Assembly: GCA_039927975.1 (NCBI GenBank)
Contig: JBDSTZ010000093.1
Location: 1-11,851, forward strand
Length of the DNA: 11,851 bases
Direction: 5' to 3'
Origin: JBDSTZ01 sp039927975
GTDB taxonomy: Bacteria > Pseudomonadota > Gammaproteobacteria > Burkholderiales > Burkholderiaceae_D
Below are positions 1 to 7,056 of the stretch, piece by piece; positions within the stretch are counted from its first letter, which is position 1; each line of letters starts with the position of its first letter. A program made the position numbers and the translations under genes. Below the pieces are notes generated by a model, which saw nothing but the letters and a program-made list of their open reading frames with translations, had not been told where the DNA came from and searched no databases.

Positions 1-1
1 C

Positions 2-2167
2 GGCGGCACCTGGAAGAGCGGCGGCCTGACGGCGGACTTCTTCGCCGGCGACGCCAAGTCGGACTTCACGCGCGTGCAGCGGCGCATGGCCATGACCCAG
101 TTCAGCGGCCGCACCACTTTCGAGCTCGACCCGAGCGGGCTGTGGAACTTCACCTCGCCGCCCGGCGTCAACCAGGGCGATCCGCTGCCCTACGCGCAGC
201 TGTACACCCGCACCGTCGGCGGCACCGCGCTGGGCGCCACCAACACCGTGTTCCGGCCCAACTACACCACTGGCCAACAACCGCTGCGGACCTTGCAATC
301 GGGCGTCAACTGGATTCCGCAGATCCGCGAAACCGGCGAGAGCACCGCCAAGATCGACGTGGTGTACCGCACGCCACAGGCGTTCGCCTTCATCAATCGC
401 ATCAAGGGCGGCTACAGCCTGCGCGACTCGTACAGCAATTCGTGGGAAGGCGGGGCCGGCGACAAGACCGTCAAGGCGCCGGTGGGCACCTACGGCCAGC
501 CCGGCTTCGTTCCCGGCATCTACCTGCCGTCGGCGCGCCGCGAGGGCCGCATCGAGGGTTGCCAGAATACCCCCGGCTCGCTGGCGCCGGGCGGCGACGC
601 CTGCCAGTACGGCTACAACGTGCTGACCGATCCGCGCAACACCCGCGACGGCACGCTGGTGCTCACGCCGCAGCAATTCCAGGCCTTCGCCGTCGCCTCG
701 CTGGTCAATCCGGCCACCAACACCTCGTTCTTCAACGGCGCCAGGAACCGGCCGGCCGGCCTGATCGACAACTGGACCCAACTCGACATTCCCAAGGCGC
801 TCGCCTACGCCCAGCTGCCGAACATGAATTTCGACTGCGTCAAGTCGTGCATGGCCACCGACGGCAAGATCTACGACCAGCCGGCCAACAAGCTTACCGA
901 GCGGGTCGACGCCTTCTACCTGATGAGCGACTTCAACATCGACCGGATTCCGTTCACCAAGCAGGCCCTGCCGTTCGGCCTCGAGATCGACGGCAACATC
1001 GGCACGCGCTACGTGCGCACCAAGGTCCACGGGACCGGCTCGATGACCTTCAACTCCTTCTCCATCACCCAGACCTACGACCCGAAACTGCCCGGCGCGG
1101 CCGGCGGCTTCATCGCCAGCACCGTGGTCAAAAACACCTCGGTCGACGCCACCAGCAACGACATCCTGCCGAGCTTGAACCTGGCGATGTGGCTGGTCCC
1201 GGACAAGCTGGTGATCCGCTACAACATCGCCAAAACCGTGGCGCGGCCGCCGGTGAACCAGTTGCTGCCTTCGGGCACTTGCAACTACGACCAGCGCTAC
1301 ACCGAGACCGACGCCAATCCGGTCCAGCGCTGCTCGAACACGATCGGCAACCCGGCGCTCAAGGCGCGCCTGAACGTCAACCAGAATCTGAGCGCCGAAT
1401 ATTATCCGAACAAGGATACGATGTTCACGCTGGCGGTGTTCAACCAGCGCGGCAAGGTCGGCCAGTCGATCACCCAGAGCGTCAGCGGCGGCGAGCTGTT
1501 CGCCGGCTCCGAGCTGATCGACCCGTTGACCGGCGTCGACATGTCCACCCTGCCGTTCAACTACACCACCTATGTCAACGGACCGAACGCGACCCGCAAG
1601 GGCGCCGAGTTCAGCACCAAGACCGCCTTCACCTTCCTGCCGGGCCTGTTGCGCTACACCGGTTTCGACGCCAACTACACCAAGGTCAAGTCGAGCCTGA
1701 CGACCGGCACCATCGTCGACCTGCTCACCGGCGACATCATGCCGCCGGCGCGCGAGTCGAAGACCCAGTTCAACCTGGCGCTATGGTATGACGACGGACG
1801 CCTGTCGGCGCGGGTCGCCTTGCAAGGCGCGGCCAGTTGGTTCACCTGCCTGTCGCCGTGCGGCCAGACGCCGCGCGAGTTGATCAACTATCCGGCCCAG
1901 GGCGGCGGCACCAACGCGCCGCAGCCGTTGATCTACTCGCCGGGTTCGCCCAATTTCAAGGACGCGACCCGCTACATCGACGGCAAGATCGGCTACAAAT
2001 GGAAGCCGGGCGTGGAGCTGTTCATCGAAGGGCGCAACCTGGCCAACGCGACCACCTCGAACAGCCAGGGCCAATACGCCCCGCTCAGCAATGGCGTGCC
2101 GAACCTGCTCGACTACGCCTACGCGGGACGCCGCATCATGCTGGGTGTGCAGTTCCGCACCTTATAG
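2..2167 (+). CDS. TonB-dependent outer-membrane receptor R1, 5'-truncated by window edge
   Basis: This is the C-terminal 721 residues of a TonB-dependent receptor that would import a large ligand, probably a carbohydrate, across the outer membrane. The frame is open from base 2 and matches receptor R3 from its residue 517 (GGTWKSGG), so about 516 residues (signal peptide, TonB box, plug, first strands) lie outside the window. The GTG at 74 is internal and not a start. What remains is beta-barrel. It shows family hallmarks of the Xanthomonas/Caulobacter-type receptors: RETGESTAK near residue 110, TVARPPVNQLLPSG near 410, GNPALKAR near 450, and a last strand ending QFRTL. Eight cysteines form four close pairs shared with R2 and R3, including CVKSC and CLSPC. 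No frameshift is seen. The family is clear; the ligand is not. R1 is closely related to R2 and R3 but its 3' flank is not. Confidence 0.93.
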   Translation, partial: GGTWKSGGLTADFFAGDAKSDFTRVQRRMAMTQFSGRTTFELDPSGLWNFTSPPGVNQGDPLPYAQLYTRTVGGTALGATNTVFRPNYTTGQQPLRTLQSGVNWIPQIRETGESTAKIDVVYRTPQAFAFINRIKGGYSLRDSYSNSWEGGAGDKTVKAPVGTYGQPGFVPGIYLPSARREGRIEGCQNTPGSLAPGGDACQYGYNVLTDPRNTRDGTLVLTPQQFQAFAVASLVNPATNTSFFNGARNRPAGLIDNWTQLDIPKALAYAQLPNMNFDCVKSCMATDGKIYDQPANKLTERVDAFYLMSDFNIDRIPFTKQALPFGLEIDGNIGTRYVRTKVHGTGSMTFNSFSITQTYDPKLPGAAGGFIASTVVKNTSVDATSNDILPSLNLAMWLVPDKLVIRYNIAKTVARPPVNQLLPSGTCNYDQRYTETDANPVQRCSNTIGNPALKARLNVNQNLSAEYYPNKDTMFTLAVFNQRGKVGQSITQSVSGGELFAGSELIDPLTGVDMSTLPFNYTTYVNGPNATRKGAEFSTKTAFTFLPGLLRYTGFDANYTKVKSSLTTGTIVDLLTGDIMPPARESKTQFNLALWYDDGRLSARVALQGAASWFTCLSPCGQTPRELINYPAQGGGTNAPQPLIYSPGSPNFKDATRYIDGKIGYKWKPGVELFIEGRNLANATTSNSQGQYAPLSNGVPNLLDYAYAGRRIMLGVQFRTL

Positions 2168-2176
2168 GCGCGGCAT

Positions 2177-2229
2177 CGCGATTGAACAGGAGACGCTGGC
2201 GTCACCTTGTTCAATCGCGCTTCGGCGCG
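2177..2229 (+). other. Perfect 12-bp hairpin plus overlapping UUCG hairpin after R1
   Basis: Ten bases after the R1 stop, CGCGATTGAACA (2177-2188) is exactly complementary to TGTTCAATCGCG (2208-2219), and the loop contains a smaller GACG/CGTC stem. The 3' arm overlaps a second hairpin, CGCGC-TTCG-GCGCG (2216-2229), with the very stable UUCG tetraloop, so the two are partly exclusive. No T-run follows directly. This may be an mRNA 3'-end stabiliser or part of a compound terminator with the hairpin at 2237-2270. Confidence 0.6.
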
Positions 2230-2236
2230 GGCCGAC

Positions 2237-2270
2237 CTCGCGCCACCCTCCGGCGCGGGAGTCATTTTTT
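2237..2270 (+). terminator. Possible weak intrinsic terminator of R1
   Basis: The stem CGCGCC (2239-2244) / GGCGCG (2252-2257) has a 7-nt loop and can extend by two pairs including a G-U. Seven bases later comes a run of six T (2265-2270). The gap between stem and T-run is longer than in the strong terminators after R2 and R3, so termination may be partial or the T-run may belong to the upstream region of R2. Confidence 0.4.
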
Positions 2271-2286
2271 CCACTTTCAAATAACG

Positions 2287-2313
2287 GAAAACACCGCGTA
2301 TTTACGTGTTTTC
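2287..2313 (+). promoter_or_regulatory. Interrupted inverted repeat just upstream of the R2 -35 box
   Basis: GAAAACA (2287-2293) pairs exactly with TGTTTTC (2307-2313). Nested inside, CGTA (2297-2300) pairs with TACG (2303-2306), leaving CCG unpaired on one side. The element ends five bases before the proposed -35. It sits in an AT-rich stretch that aligns with the same region before R3 (shared T-run, AACACC and GTTTTC), although the symmetry is not kept there. It could be an operator or activator site; no regulator is identified. Confidence 0.35.
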
Positions 2314-2377
2314 ATAATTGCAAGATGGTAAGTCCGCAAGCAAAATCAATTTCTAAGCCGCTTTATCGAAGGTAATA
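2308..2377 (+). repeat. Duplicated 70-bp promoter block, copy A (before R2)
   Basis: This stretch aligns without gaps to 7110-7179 before R3. Both begin GTTTTCATAATTGCA, then diverge over about 15 bases, then agree almost completely from CAAGCAAAAT through AAGCCGCTTTATCGA to GGTAATA. The part downstream of the -10 includes the short symmetric AAGC-C-GCTT and would be the first transcribed bases. This suggests constraint on the start-site region, such as an operator or the 5' end of the mRNA. Confidence 0.7.
2318..2346 (+). promoter_or_regulatory. Candidate sigma70 promoter of R2
   Basis: The proposed -35 is TTGCAA (2318-2323) and the -10 is CAAAAT (2341-2346), with a 17-bp spacer. The same boxes at the same spacing occur before R3 (TTGCAT, CAAAAT), while most of the spacer has diverged. 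That is the pattern expected if the hexamers are under selection. Transcription would begin near 2353, leaving a leader of about 285 nt. Each hexamer is only a 4/6 match to consensus, so an activator may be needed. Confidence 0.5.
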
Positions 2378-2396
2378 GTTTTAGGCCAAAAGAAAG

Positions 2397-2430
2397 GCAA
2401 TGACCGGCGCGCCGGCGCGATCGGCATTGC
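2397..2430 (+). promoter_or_regulatory. Long GC-rich hairpin in the R2 leader
   Basis: GCAATG (2397-2402) pairs with CATTGC (2425-2430). Inside that, CCG (2404-2406) pairs with CGG (2422-2424), and GCGC (2407-2410) with GCGC (2415-2418), closing a 4-nt loop; A2403 and GAT 2419-2421 are bulged. It lies about 45 nt after the predicted transcription start. The leader of R3 has a shorter GC hairpin at a similar distance (7216-7232). It could affect elongation or mRNA stability; there is no T-run, so it is not a classical attenuator. Confidence 0.5.
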
Positions 2431-2516
2431 GCCCTCCGCTTCCCCCTTTCTTCGGTCTCTCCACTGCACCGGCTCGACACGGCTCGCCGTCCGCCCATTC
2501 GTGATTCACGCCTGAT

Positions 2517-2536
2517 CCGGTCCTGCGGAGGACCGG
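2517..2536 (+). promoter_or_regulatory. 8-bp perfect hairpin in the R2 leader
   Basis: CCGGTCCT (2517-2524) and AGGACCGG (2529-2536) form a perfect stem with a GCGG loop, about 100 nt before the R2 start. The bases leading into it, GCCTGATCCGGT, also occur in the R3 leader at 7305-7316, inside a different hairpin (7296-7341). The two leaders thus share a structured element at this place although the arms differ in sequence. Confidence 0.5.
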
Positions 2537-2627
2537 CGGCGGAGCCACGCTGCCAGCGGCGAACTACAAACACCATCGCGGACCCCGGCGGCCATGCAAT
2601 CGGTGAGAAAACAGATTTTGACAAAAC

Positions 2628-2631
2628 GGAG
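2628..2631 (+). promoter_or_regulatory. Ribosome-binding site that fixes the R2 start at 2639
   Basis: GGAG lies 7 nt before the ATG at 2639, and the same motif at the same spacing precedes R3. An ATG at 2594 is in frame but lacks a Shine-Dalgarno match and would put 15 charged residues before the signal peptide. A one-base length difference (AAAA versus AAA) between the two otherwise near-identical upstream sequences would shift the frame, which argues that this stretch is not translated. Confidence 0.85.
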
Positions 2632-2638
2632 ACAGACA

Positions 2639-5600
2639 ATGCGACACAGTAAAACCGGCCGGATCCGGCTGAATCGATTGAGCTACGCGGTATCGCTGGC
2701 GGTGCTGTCGCTGGCCGCCAGCAACATGGCGCTGGCCCAACAAGACCAGGCCAGCGGCGCCGCCGACGCCACGCCGACCTCCACGGTGCTGGTGGTGGGC
2801 ACGCGCCTGTCGCAGCAGTCCGGTATCGACCGCAAGAAGAACGCCGCCACCGCGATGGATTCGATCGTCGCCGAAGACGTCGGCTCGCTGCCCGACCGCA
2901 ACGTCGGCGAAGCGATCTCGCGCATGGCCGGCATCGTGCTCGACCGAGGCGACTTCGGCGAGGGCGTCAGCGTCTCGGTGCGCGGCAACGGCGCCGACCT
3001 GACCCGCATCGAACTCGACGGCCAAGGCGTGCAATCGGCCGGCGGCATCGACCAGGGCTACACCACCGCCACCCGCGGGGTCGAGCTGCGCCAGCTGTCG
3101 GCCGACCTGATCAAGAGCGTCGACGTGGTCAAGGGATCGACCGCCGACATGACCGAAGGCGCGCTCGGCGGCGGCATCATCATCAAGACCCGTACCGGCC
3201 TCGACTTCAAGAAGCCGTTCGCCTCGCTGCGCCTGGGCGCGACCCAGCTTTCGCTCAACAAGAAGTGGACGCCCGACTTCAACCTGATCGCCTCGAACAA
3301 ATTCCTCGACGGCCGCCTCGGCCTGATGATGAACCTGTCGTCGAACACCCTGGCCAACGAATCCCACTCGGTGCAGATTTCGCAGACCGCGCAGCAGGGT
3401 TACTACCGCTTCATCGACTTCGACAATTCGCCGGAAAAGACCTATGCGTTCAATCCGGCCACGGTGGCGAAGAACGACCTCGCCGCCACCACGGCGGTCG
3501 CCAGCTGGCCGATGACCGGCGGCACCTTCTATTCCAACTCCCCGCTCGACATCGTCACCCGCTCGGCCAATGCCAAGACCAAGGACGATTGCATGAAGGA
3601 GTTCGGACCGATTTCGGCGACCGATCTGGCCAAGATCAGCGCCGCCGCCGACCGCAATCTGGCCCAGGTCCAGCGCGGCAACGAGTACATGAGCTGCATG
3701 AACCAGTGGAACGACTACACGCCGTCGAACATCCGCAACTGGGTCAAGAAGGAAACCGACCGCAAGCAGAACCTCGACCTGCGCGCCGACTTCAAGGTCA
3801 ACAACAACCTGACGGTGTACGCCAAGGCCAGCTACAACCGGCGCGACGACAAGATCGAGCAGGCCACCCTCGGCTTCGGCAACATCATCATGAATCCGAG
3901 CACCACGACCCAGCCGAACTATGTCGGTCCGGCCTTCACCAACAACACCACCACGCTCACGCGCGCCGCAGTGCCCGGTTCCGGCTATTACATCTACAAC
4001 TCGCCCAGCGTGATGGGCAACGCCTTCCCGTATGCGACGACGGCGGTCAACATCGATCCCGCCTCGGTGACGGTCGACGCCAGCCACCACCTGACCAGGT
4101 ACACCATCACCGATGGCCAGGCCCAGCCCGACCAGATCGTCGAACAAGCCTACACCACCGGACAATATCTGCAGACCGGCGGCACCTGGAAAAAAGGCGG
4201 CTTGAGCGTCGAATTCTTCGTCGCCGACGCCAAATCGGACTTCGAGCGCGCCCAGAAGCGCGTGATCTACACCGAGAACTACGGTCCTGCCACGCTGGCG
4301 ATGCCGCCAAGCGGCCTGTGGGGCTACTCCTTCCCGTCCGGTAATTTCGACCAGGCCGATCCGCTGCCGTTCGGCCGCCTGCTGCCGGTCGCCGCGGCCG
4401 GCGCGGCGCCGCTGTCGGACAAGAACAATCTCGCGCGGCCCGCTTACACGGCTGGCCAGCAACCGCGCACGCCCCTGTCGCCGACCGCGTCCTGGGCGCC
4501 GCAGATCCGCGAAACCGAGGAGCGCACGGCCAAGCTCGACGTGACCTACGCCCTGCCTGAATCAATCCCCTTCCTCAAGCGCATCAAGACCGGCTTCAAC
4601 CTGCGCTCGATGAGCAACGTGGCCTGGGATAGCGGCAACACCAACGGCAACGGCCTGACCATCAAGGCGCCGATCGGCACCTTCGGCAGCGCCGGCTACA
4701 TTCCCGGGGTCTACCTGCCATCGGCGATCGTGCGCGACACCTTCGTCGCTTGCCAGGACACTCCCGGCTCGCTGGCGCCCGGCGGCAACGCCTGCAAGTA
4801 CGGCCTGGCGGCCAATACCGCGCCGCTGCGCACCGGCATCGATACGATCCTGACCCTGACCCCGGCGCAGTTCCAGAACGTCATAACCCAGACGCTGGTC
4901 ATGCCGGTCACCGATACCTCGTTCTTCAATGGCGCCAAGAACCGGCCGGCCAATATGATCGACAACTGGATGGGCATCGATGTCGAAAAGGCGATGGGGA
5001 TGCTGAACCTGCCGAACGTAAATTACAACTGCGTCAAGCAATGCGTGGCGACCGACGGCAAGCTGTACGACCAGCCGCTGATCCGTCTCGAGGAAGACAT
5101 CCGCTCGGCCTATGTGATGGCCGACTTCGCGATCGACCGGCTGCCGTTCACCAGGCACGCGCTGCCGTTCGAACTCGAAGGCAACCTGGGCTACCGCCTG
5201 GTGCGCACCAAGGTGCACGGCACGGGCGCCATGACCTTCACCTCGATCGCGATCAACCGTGCGCCGGGCGCCTACGATCCAGCGAAGCCGACCGAGCCGA
5301 ACGGCTACACCACCAGTTCCGTGATCCAGAACACCTCGGTGCAGGCGGTCGACACCGACTTCCTGCCGATTTACAACCTGGCGATGTGGATCGTGCCCGA
5401 CAAGGTCGTGGTGCGCTACAACCACGCCAAGACCATCGCCCGCCCGCCGGTGGGCAGGTTGTTGCCGGCCGGGGTGTGTACGTTTGACGAGCGGATCGAA
5501 GTGGGCGACATCGTCGGCTCGCAGCGCTGCAGCACCACGATCGGCAATCCGGCCCTCAAGGCGCGTGAAAACGTCAACCAGAACCTGAGCGTCGAATACT

Positions 5601-6361
5601 ATCCGAACAAGGACACGATGTTCACCGTCGCCGCCCTCAAGCAGGAAGGCCGGGTTGGCGAATTCATCACCGAGGGGGTGGGCGGCACGACGCTGTTTGC
5701 CGGATCCGACCTGACCGATCCGCAGACGGGCAAGAAGATCTCGTCCCTGCCGTTCGACTACTCGACCTATATCAACGGCCCGGTCTCGACCCGCCGCGGC
5801 TTCGAGTTCAGCACCAAGGCCGCGTTCACCTTCCTGCCGTGGGTGCTCCGCTACACCGGTTTCGACGCCAACTACACGCGGATCCACTCGAGCATGGCGA
5901 CCGCCGCCGTGGTCGACCTGATCACCGGCGACGTGCTGCCGCCGGCGAAAGAGTCGAAGACCCAGTACAACGTGGCGCTGTGGTACGACGATGGCCGCCT
6001 GTCGGCGCGCATCGCGGTGCAGGGCGCCGCCGCCTGGTTCAACTGCATCGCCGGTTGCGGCCAGAACAACAACATCAAGAACTACCCGGCGCAGGGTGTC
6101 ATCATGCCGTCGACCAATCAGTTCCCGTACTCGCCGGGTTCGCCGAACTTCAAGGACGCCACCCGCTACATCGACGGCAAGATCGGCTTCAAACTCAAGC
6201 CGGGCGTCGAGATTTTCCTCGAAGGCCGCAACCTGGGCAACGTGACCACCACCCAGAGCCAGGGAGCGTACGCGCCGATCTCCGGCGGGGTGCCCAACCT
6301 GCTCGACTACGCCTACGCCGGCCGCCGCATCATGGTGGGGGTGCAGTTCCGCACCTTGTAA
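2639..6361 (+). CDS. TonB-dependent outer-membrane receptor R2
   Basis: This complete 1240-residue receptor should import a bulky ligand across the outer membrane, using energy from TonB-ExbB-ExbD. A signal peptide spans residues 1-33 (basic start, hydrophobic core, ALA before QQ). A TonB-box-like TVLVVG follows at 49-54, with no room for an N-terminal STN signalling domain. The plug runs from about 62 to 190 and contains PDRNVGEAISRMAGI, the RGNGADLTRIELDG motif and GGGIIIKTRTG. The rest is barrel with family motifs ETEERTAKLD, TIARPPVGRLLP and GNPALKAR, ending in VGVQFRTL. It is long for the Xanthomonas/Caulobacter-type family, which is commonly about 900-1000 residues, so loops are large. 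Its ten cysteines fall into five pairs (318/353, 705/719, 798/802, 947/964, 1136/1140), all conserved in R3. It has its own promoter and terminator. The substrate is inferred only from the neighbouring esterase. Confidence 0.96.
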   Translation: MRHSKTGRIRLNRLSYAVSLAVLSLAASNMALAQQDQASGAADATPTSTVLVVGTRLSQQSGIDRKKNAATAMDSIVAEDVGSLPDRNVGEAISRMAGIVLDRGDFGEGVSVSVRGNGADLTRIELDGQGVQSAGGIDQGYTTATRGVELRQLSADLIKSVDVVKGSTADMTEGALGGGIIIKTRTGLDFKKPFASLRLGATQLSLNKKWTPDFNLIASNKFLDGRLGLMMNLSSNTLANESHSVQISQTAQQGYYRFIDFDNSPEKTYAFNPATVAKNDLAATTAVASWPMTGGTFYSNSPLDIVTRSANAKTKDDCMKEFGPISATDLAKISAAADRNLAQVQRGNEYMSCMNQWNDYTPSNIRNWVKKETDRKQNLDLRADFKVNNNLTVYAKASYNRRDDKIEQATLGFGNIIMNPSTTTQPNYVGPAFTNNTTTLTRAAVPGSGYYIYNSPSVMGNAFPYATTAVNIDPASVTVDASHHLTRYTITDGQAQPDQIVEQAYTTGQYLQTGGTWKKGGLSVEFFVADAKSDFERAQKRVIYTENYGPATLAMPPSGLWGYSFPSGNFDQADPLPFGRLLPVAAAGAAPLSDKNNLARPAYTAGQQPRTPLSPTASWAPQIRETEERTAKLDVTYALPESIPFLKRIKTGFNLRSMSNVAWDSGNTNGNGLTIKAPIGTFGSAGYIPGVYLPSAIVRDTFVACQDTPGSLAPGGNACKYGLAANTAPLRTGIDTILTLTPAQFQNVITQTLVMPVTDTSFFNGAKNRPANMIDNWMGIDVEKAMGMLNLPNVNYNCVKQCVATDGKLYDQPLIRLEEDIRSAYVMADFAIDRLPFTRHALPFELEGNLGYRLVRTKVHGTGAMTFTSIAINRAPGAYDPAKPTEPNGYTTSSVIQNTSVQAVDTDFLPIYNLAMWIVPDKVVVRYNHAKTIARPPVGRLLPAGVCTFDERIEVGDIVGSQRCSTTIGNPALKARENVNQNLSVEYYPNKDTMFTVAALKQEGRVGEFITEGVGGTTLFAGSDLTDPQTGKKISSLPFDYSTYINGPVSTRRGFEFSTKAAFTFLPWVLRYTGFDANYTRIHSSMATAAVVDLITGDVLPPAKESKTQYNVALWYDDGRLSARIAVQGAAAWFNCIAGCGQNNNIKNYPAQGVIMPSTNQFPYSPGSPNFKDATRYIDGKIGFKLKPGVEIFLEGRNLGNVTTTQSQGAYAPISGGVPNLLDYAYAGRRIMVGVQFRTL

Positions 6362-6385
6362 GCACCGACCCAAGGCTTGCAAACG

Positions 6386-6416
6386 AGACGACCCGCAGAC
6401 GGGTCGTCTTTTTTTT
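6386..6416 (+). terminator. Strong intrinsic terminator of R2
   Basis: AGACGACCCG (6386-6395) and CGGGTCGTCT (6400-6409) form a perfect 10-bp stem with a CAGA loop, followed at once by a run of eight T (6409-6416), 25 nt after the R2 stop. Its arms share GACGACC/GGTCGTC with the terminator after R3, so it was probably copied with the gene. Confidence 0.93.
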
Positions 6417-6584
6417 GGCGCAGCGGATCCCAAGGCGCCCGGTTTTCGCCAATCTGCAAGCAACATGGCCGTGCCGGCGGGAGCGCAAAAAATCAACATT
6501 GCCAGGGTGCGGGTGCGGAAAACGGTTATCCGGCTTGGCCGATATGCAGCCATCACTTGCCTGGCGATCCGGCGCAAGCGCAGG

Positions 6585-6600
6585 CCGGCGCGCGCGCCGG
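6585..6600. repeat. 16-bp perfect CG-only palindrome
   Basis: CCGGCGCGCGCGCCGG reads the same on both strands. It stands in non-coding DNA with no T-run nearby, so it is not a simple terminator. It may be chance in GC-rich DNA, a structured RNA element or a protein site. Confidence 0.3.
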
Positions 6601-6813
6601 TCGTAGGCCAATGTCGTTGCCGGACAAAGTGGCGGCGACGCCAGAAAAGATCCCGCGCTCGAACATTCTCACCCGCGCCGCTGGCCCCGACGGCGCGTCC
6701 CCATCGACAAAGCCGCCGTAGGTAGGGGATAAAACCAAGAACGCTTATTGCGGCGCCATAGGCCGCCGGCCCAGGCCCACCCGCCGTCGCCGGGAGCGCA
6801 TCGGACGATCAGG

Positions 6814-6829
6814 ATGAAATCGGTTTCAT
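6814..6829. promoter_or_regulatory. LacI-family operator-like palindrome
   Basis: ATGAAATCGGTTTCAT is symmetric except for its central TCGG core, where C and G remain at the two-fold axis. The 14-bp inner part fits the general LacI/GalR-family pattern TGNAANCGNTNNCA. It is flanked by two direct copies of GACGATC (6804-6810 and 6833-6839). Sugar-responsive LacI-family regulators often control TonB-receptor loci. It lies about 290 bp upstream of the proposed R3 -35, so it would act at a distance or on a promoter I have not recognised. Confidence 0.4.
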
Positions 6830-7056
6830 TTAGACGATCCTCGCGTGTCGATCCGGGCACGCGGGTCGGGCAATGGCGTTTTCGGCAAAGTCCGTGGTTA
6901 ATCGCTTACTGAATTGTCGCAAAAAACAACACTTATTCCGGCTCCCGCAAGCGCTGCGGTCCGGCCAATTTCCACTGCCAGGCAAAACCGGCCCGACCAG
7001 TAACGCCGCCCTGTTCTACTAGGCGTATGCCCGATTTCCTCACACGCCACCGCGCC

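Noticed and set aside
74..2167. R1 as a complete gene starting at GTG 74
   Set aside because: The frame is open to base 2 and the upstream residues match R3 (GGTWKSGG onward). There is no signal peptide at 74, so it is an internal codon of a receptor cut by the window edge.
2618..2623. Perfect -35 consensus TTGACA, conserved before both R2 and R3
   Set aside because: It sits 15 bases before the start codon, so a -10 would fall within the coding sequence where none is seen. It is better explained as part of the conserved ribosome-binding region.
2594..2638. Upstream ATG of R2, and the similar upstream start of R3 at 7344
   Set aside because: No Shine-Dalgarno match; they would bury the signal peptide. 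The homologous upstream sequences differ by a one-base length change, which would break the frame if they were coding.
6465..6725. Small + strand open frame in the gap after R2
   Set aside because: Very rich in Arg with overlapping frames on both strands, no ribosome-binding site and no recognisable motif; typical chance frame in GC-rich DNA.
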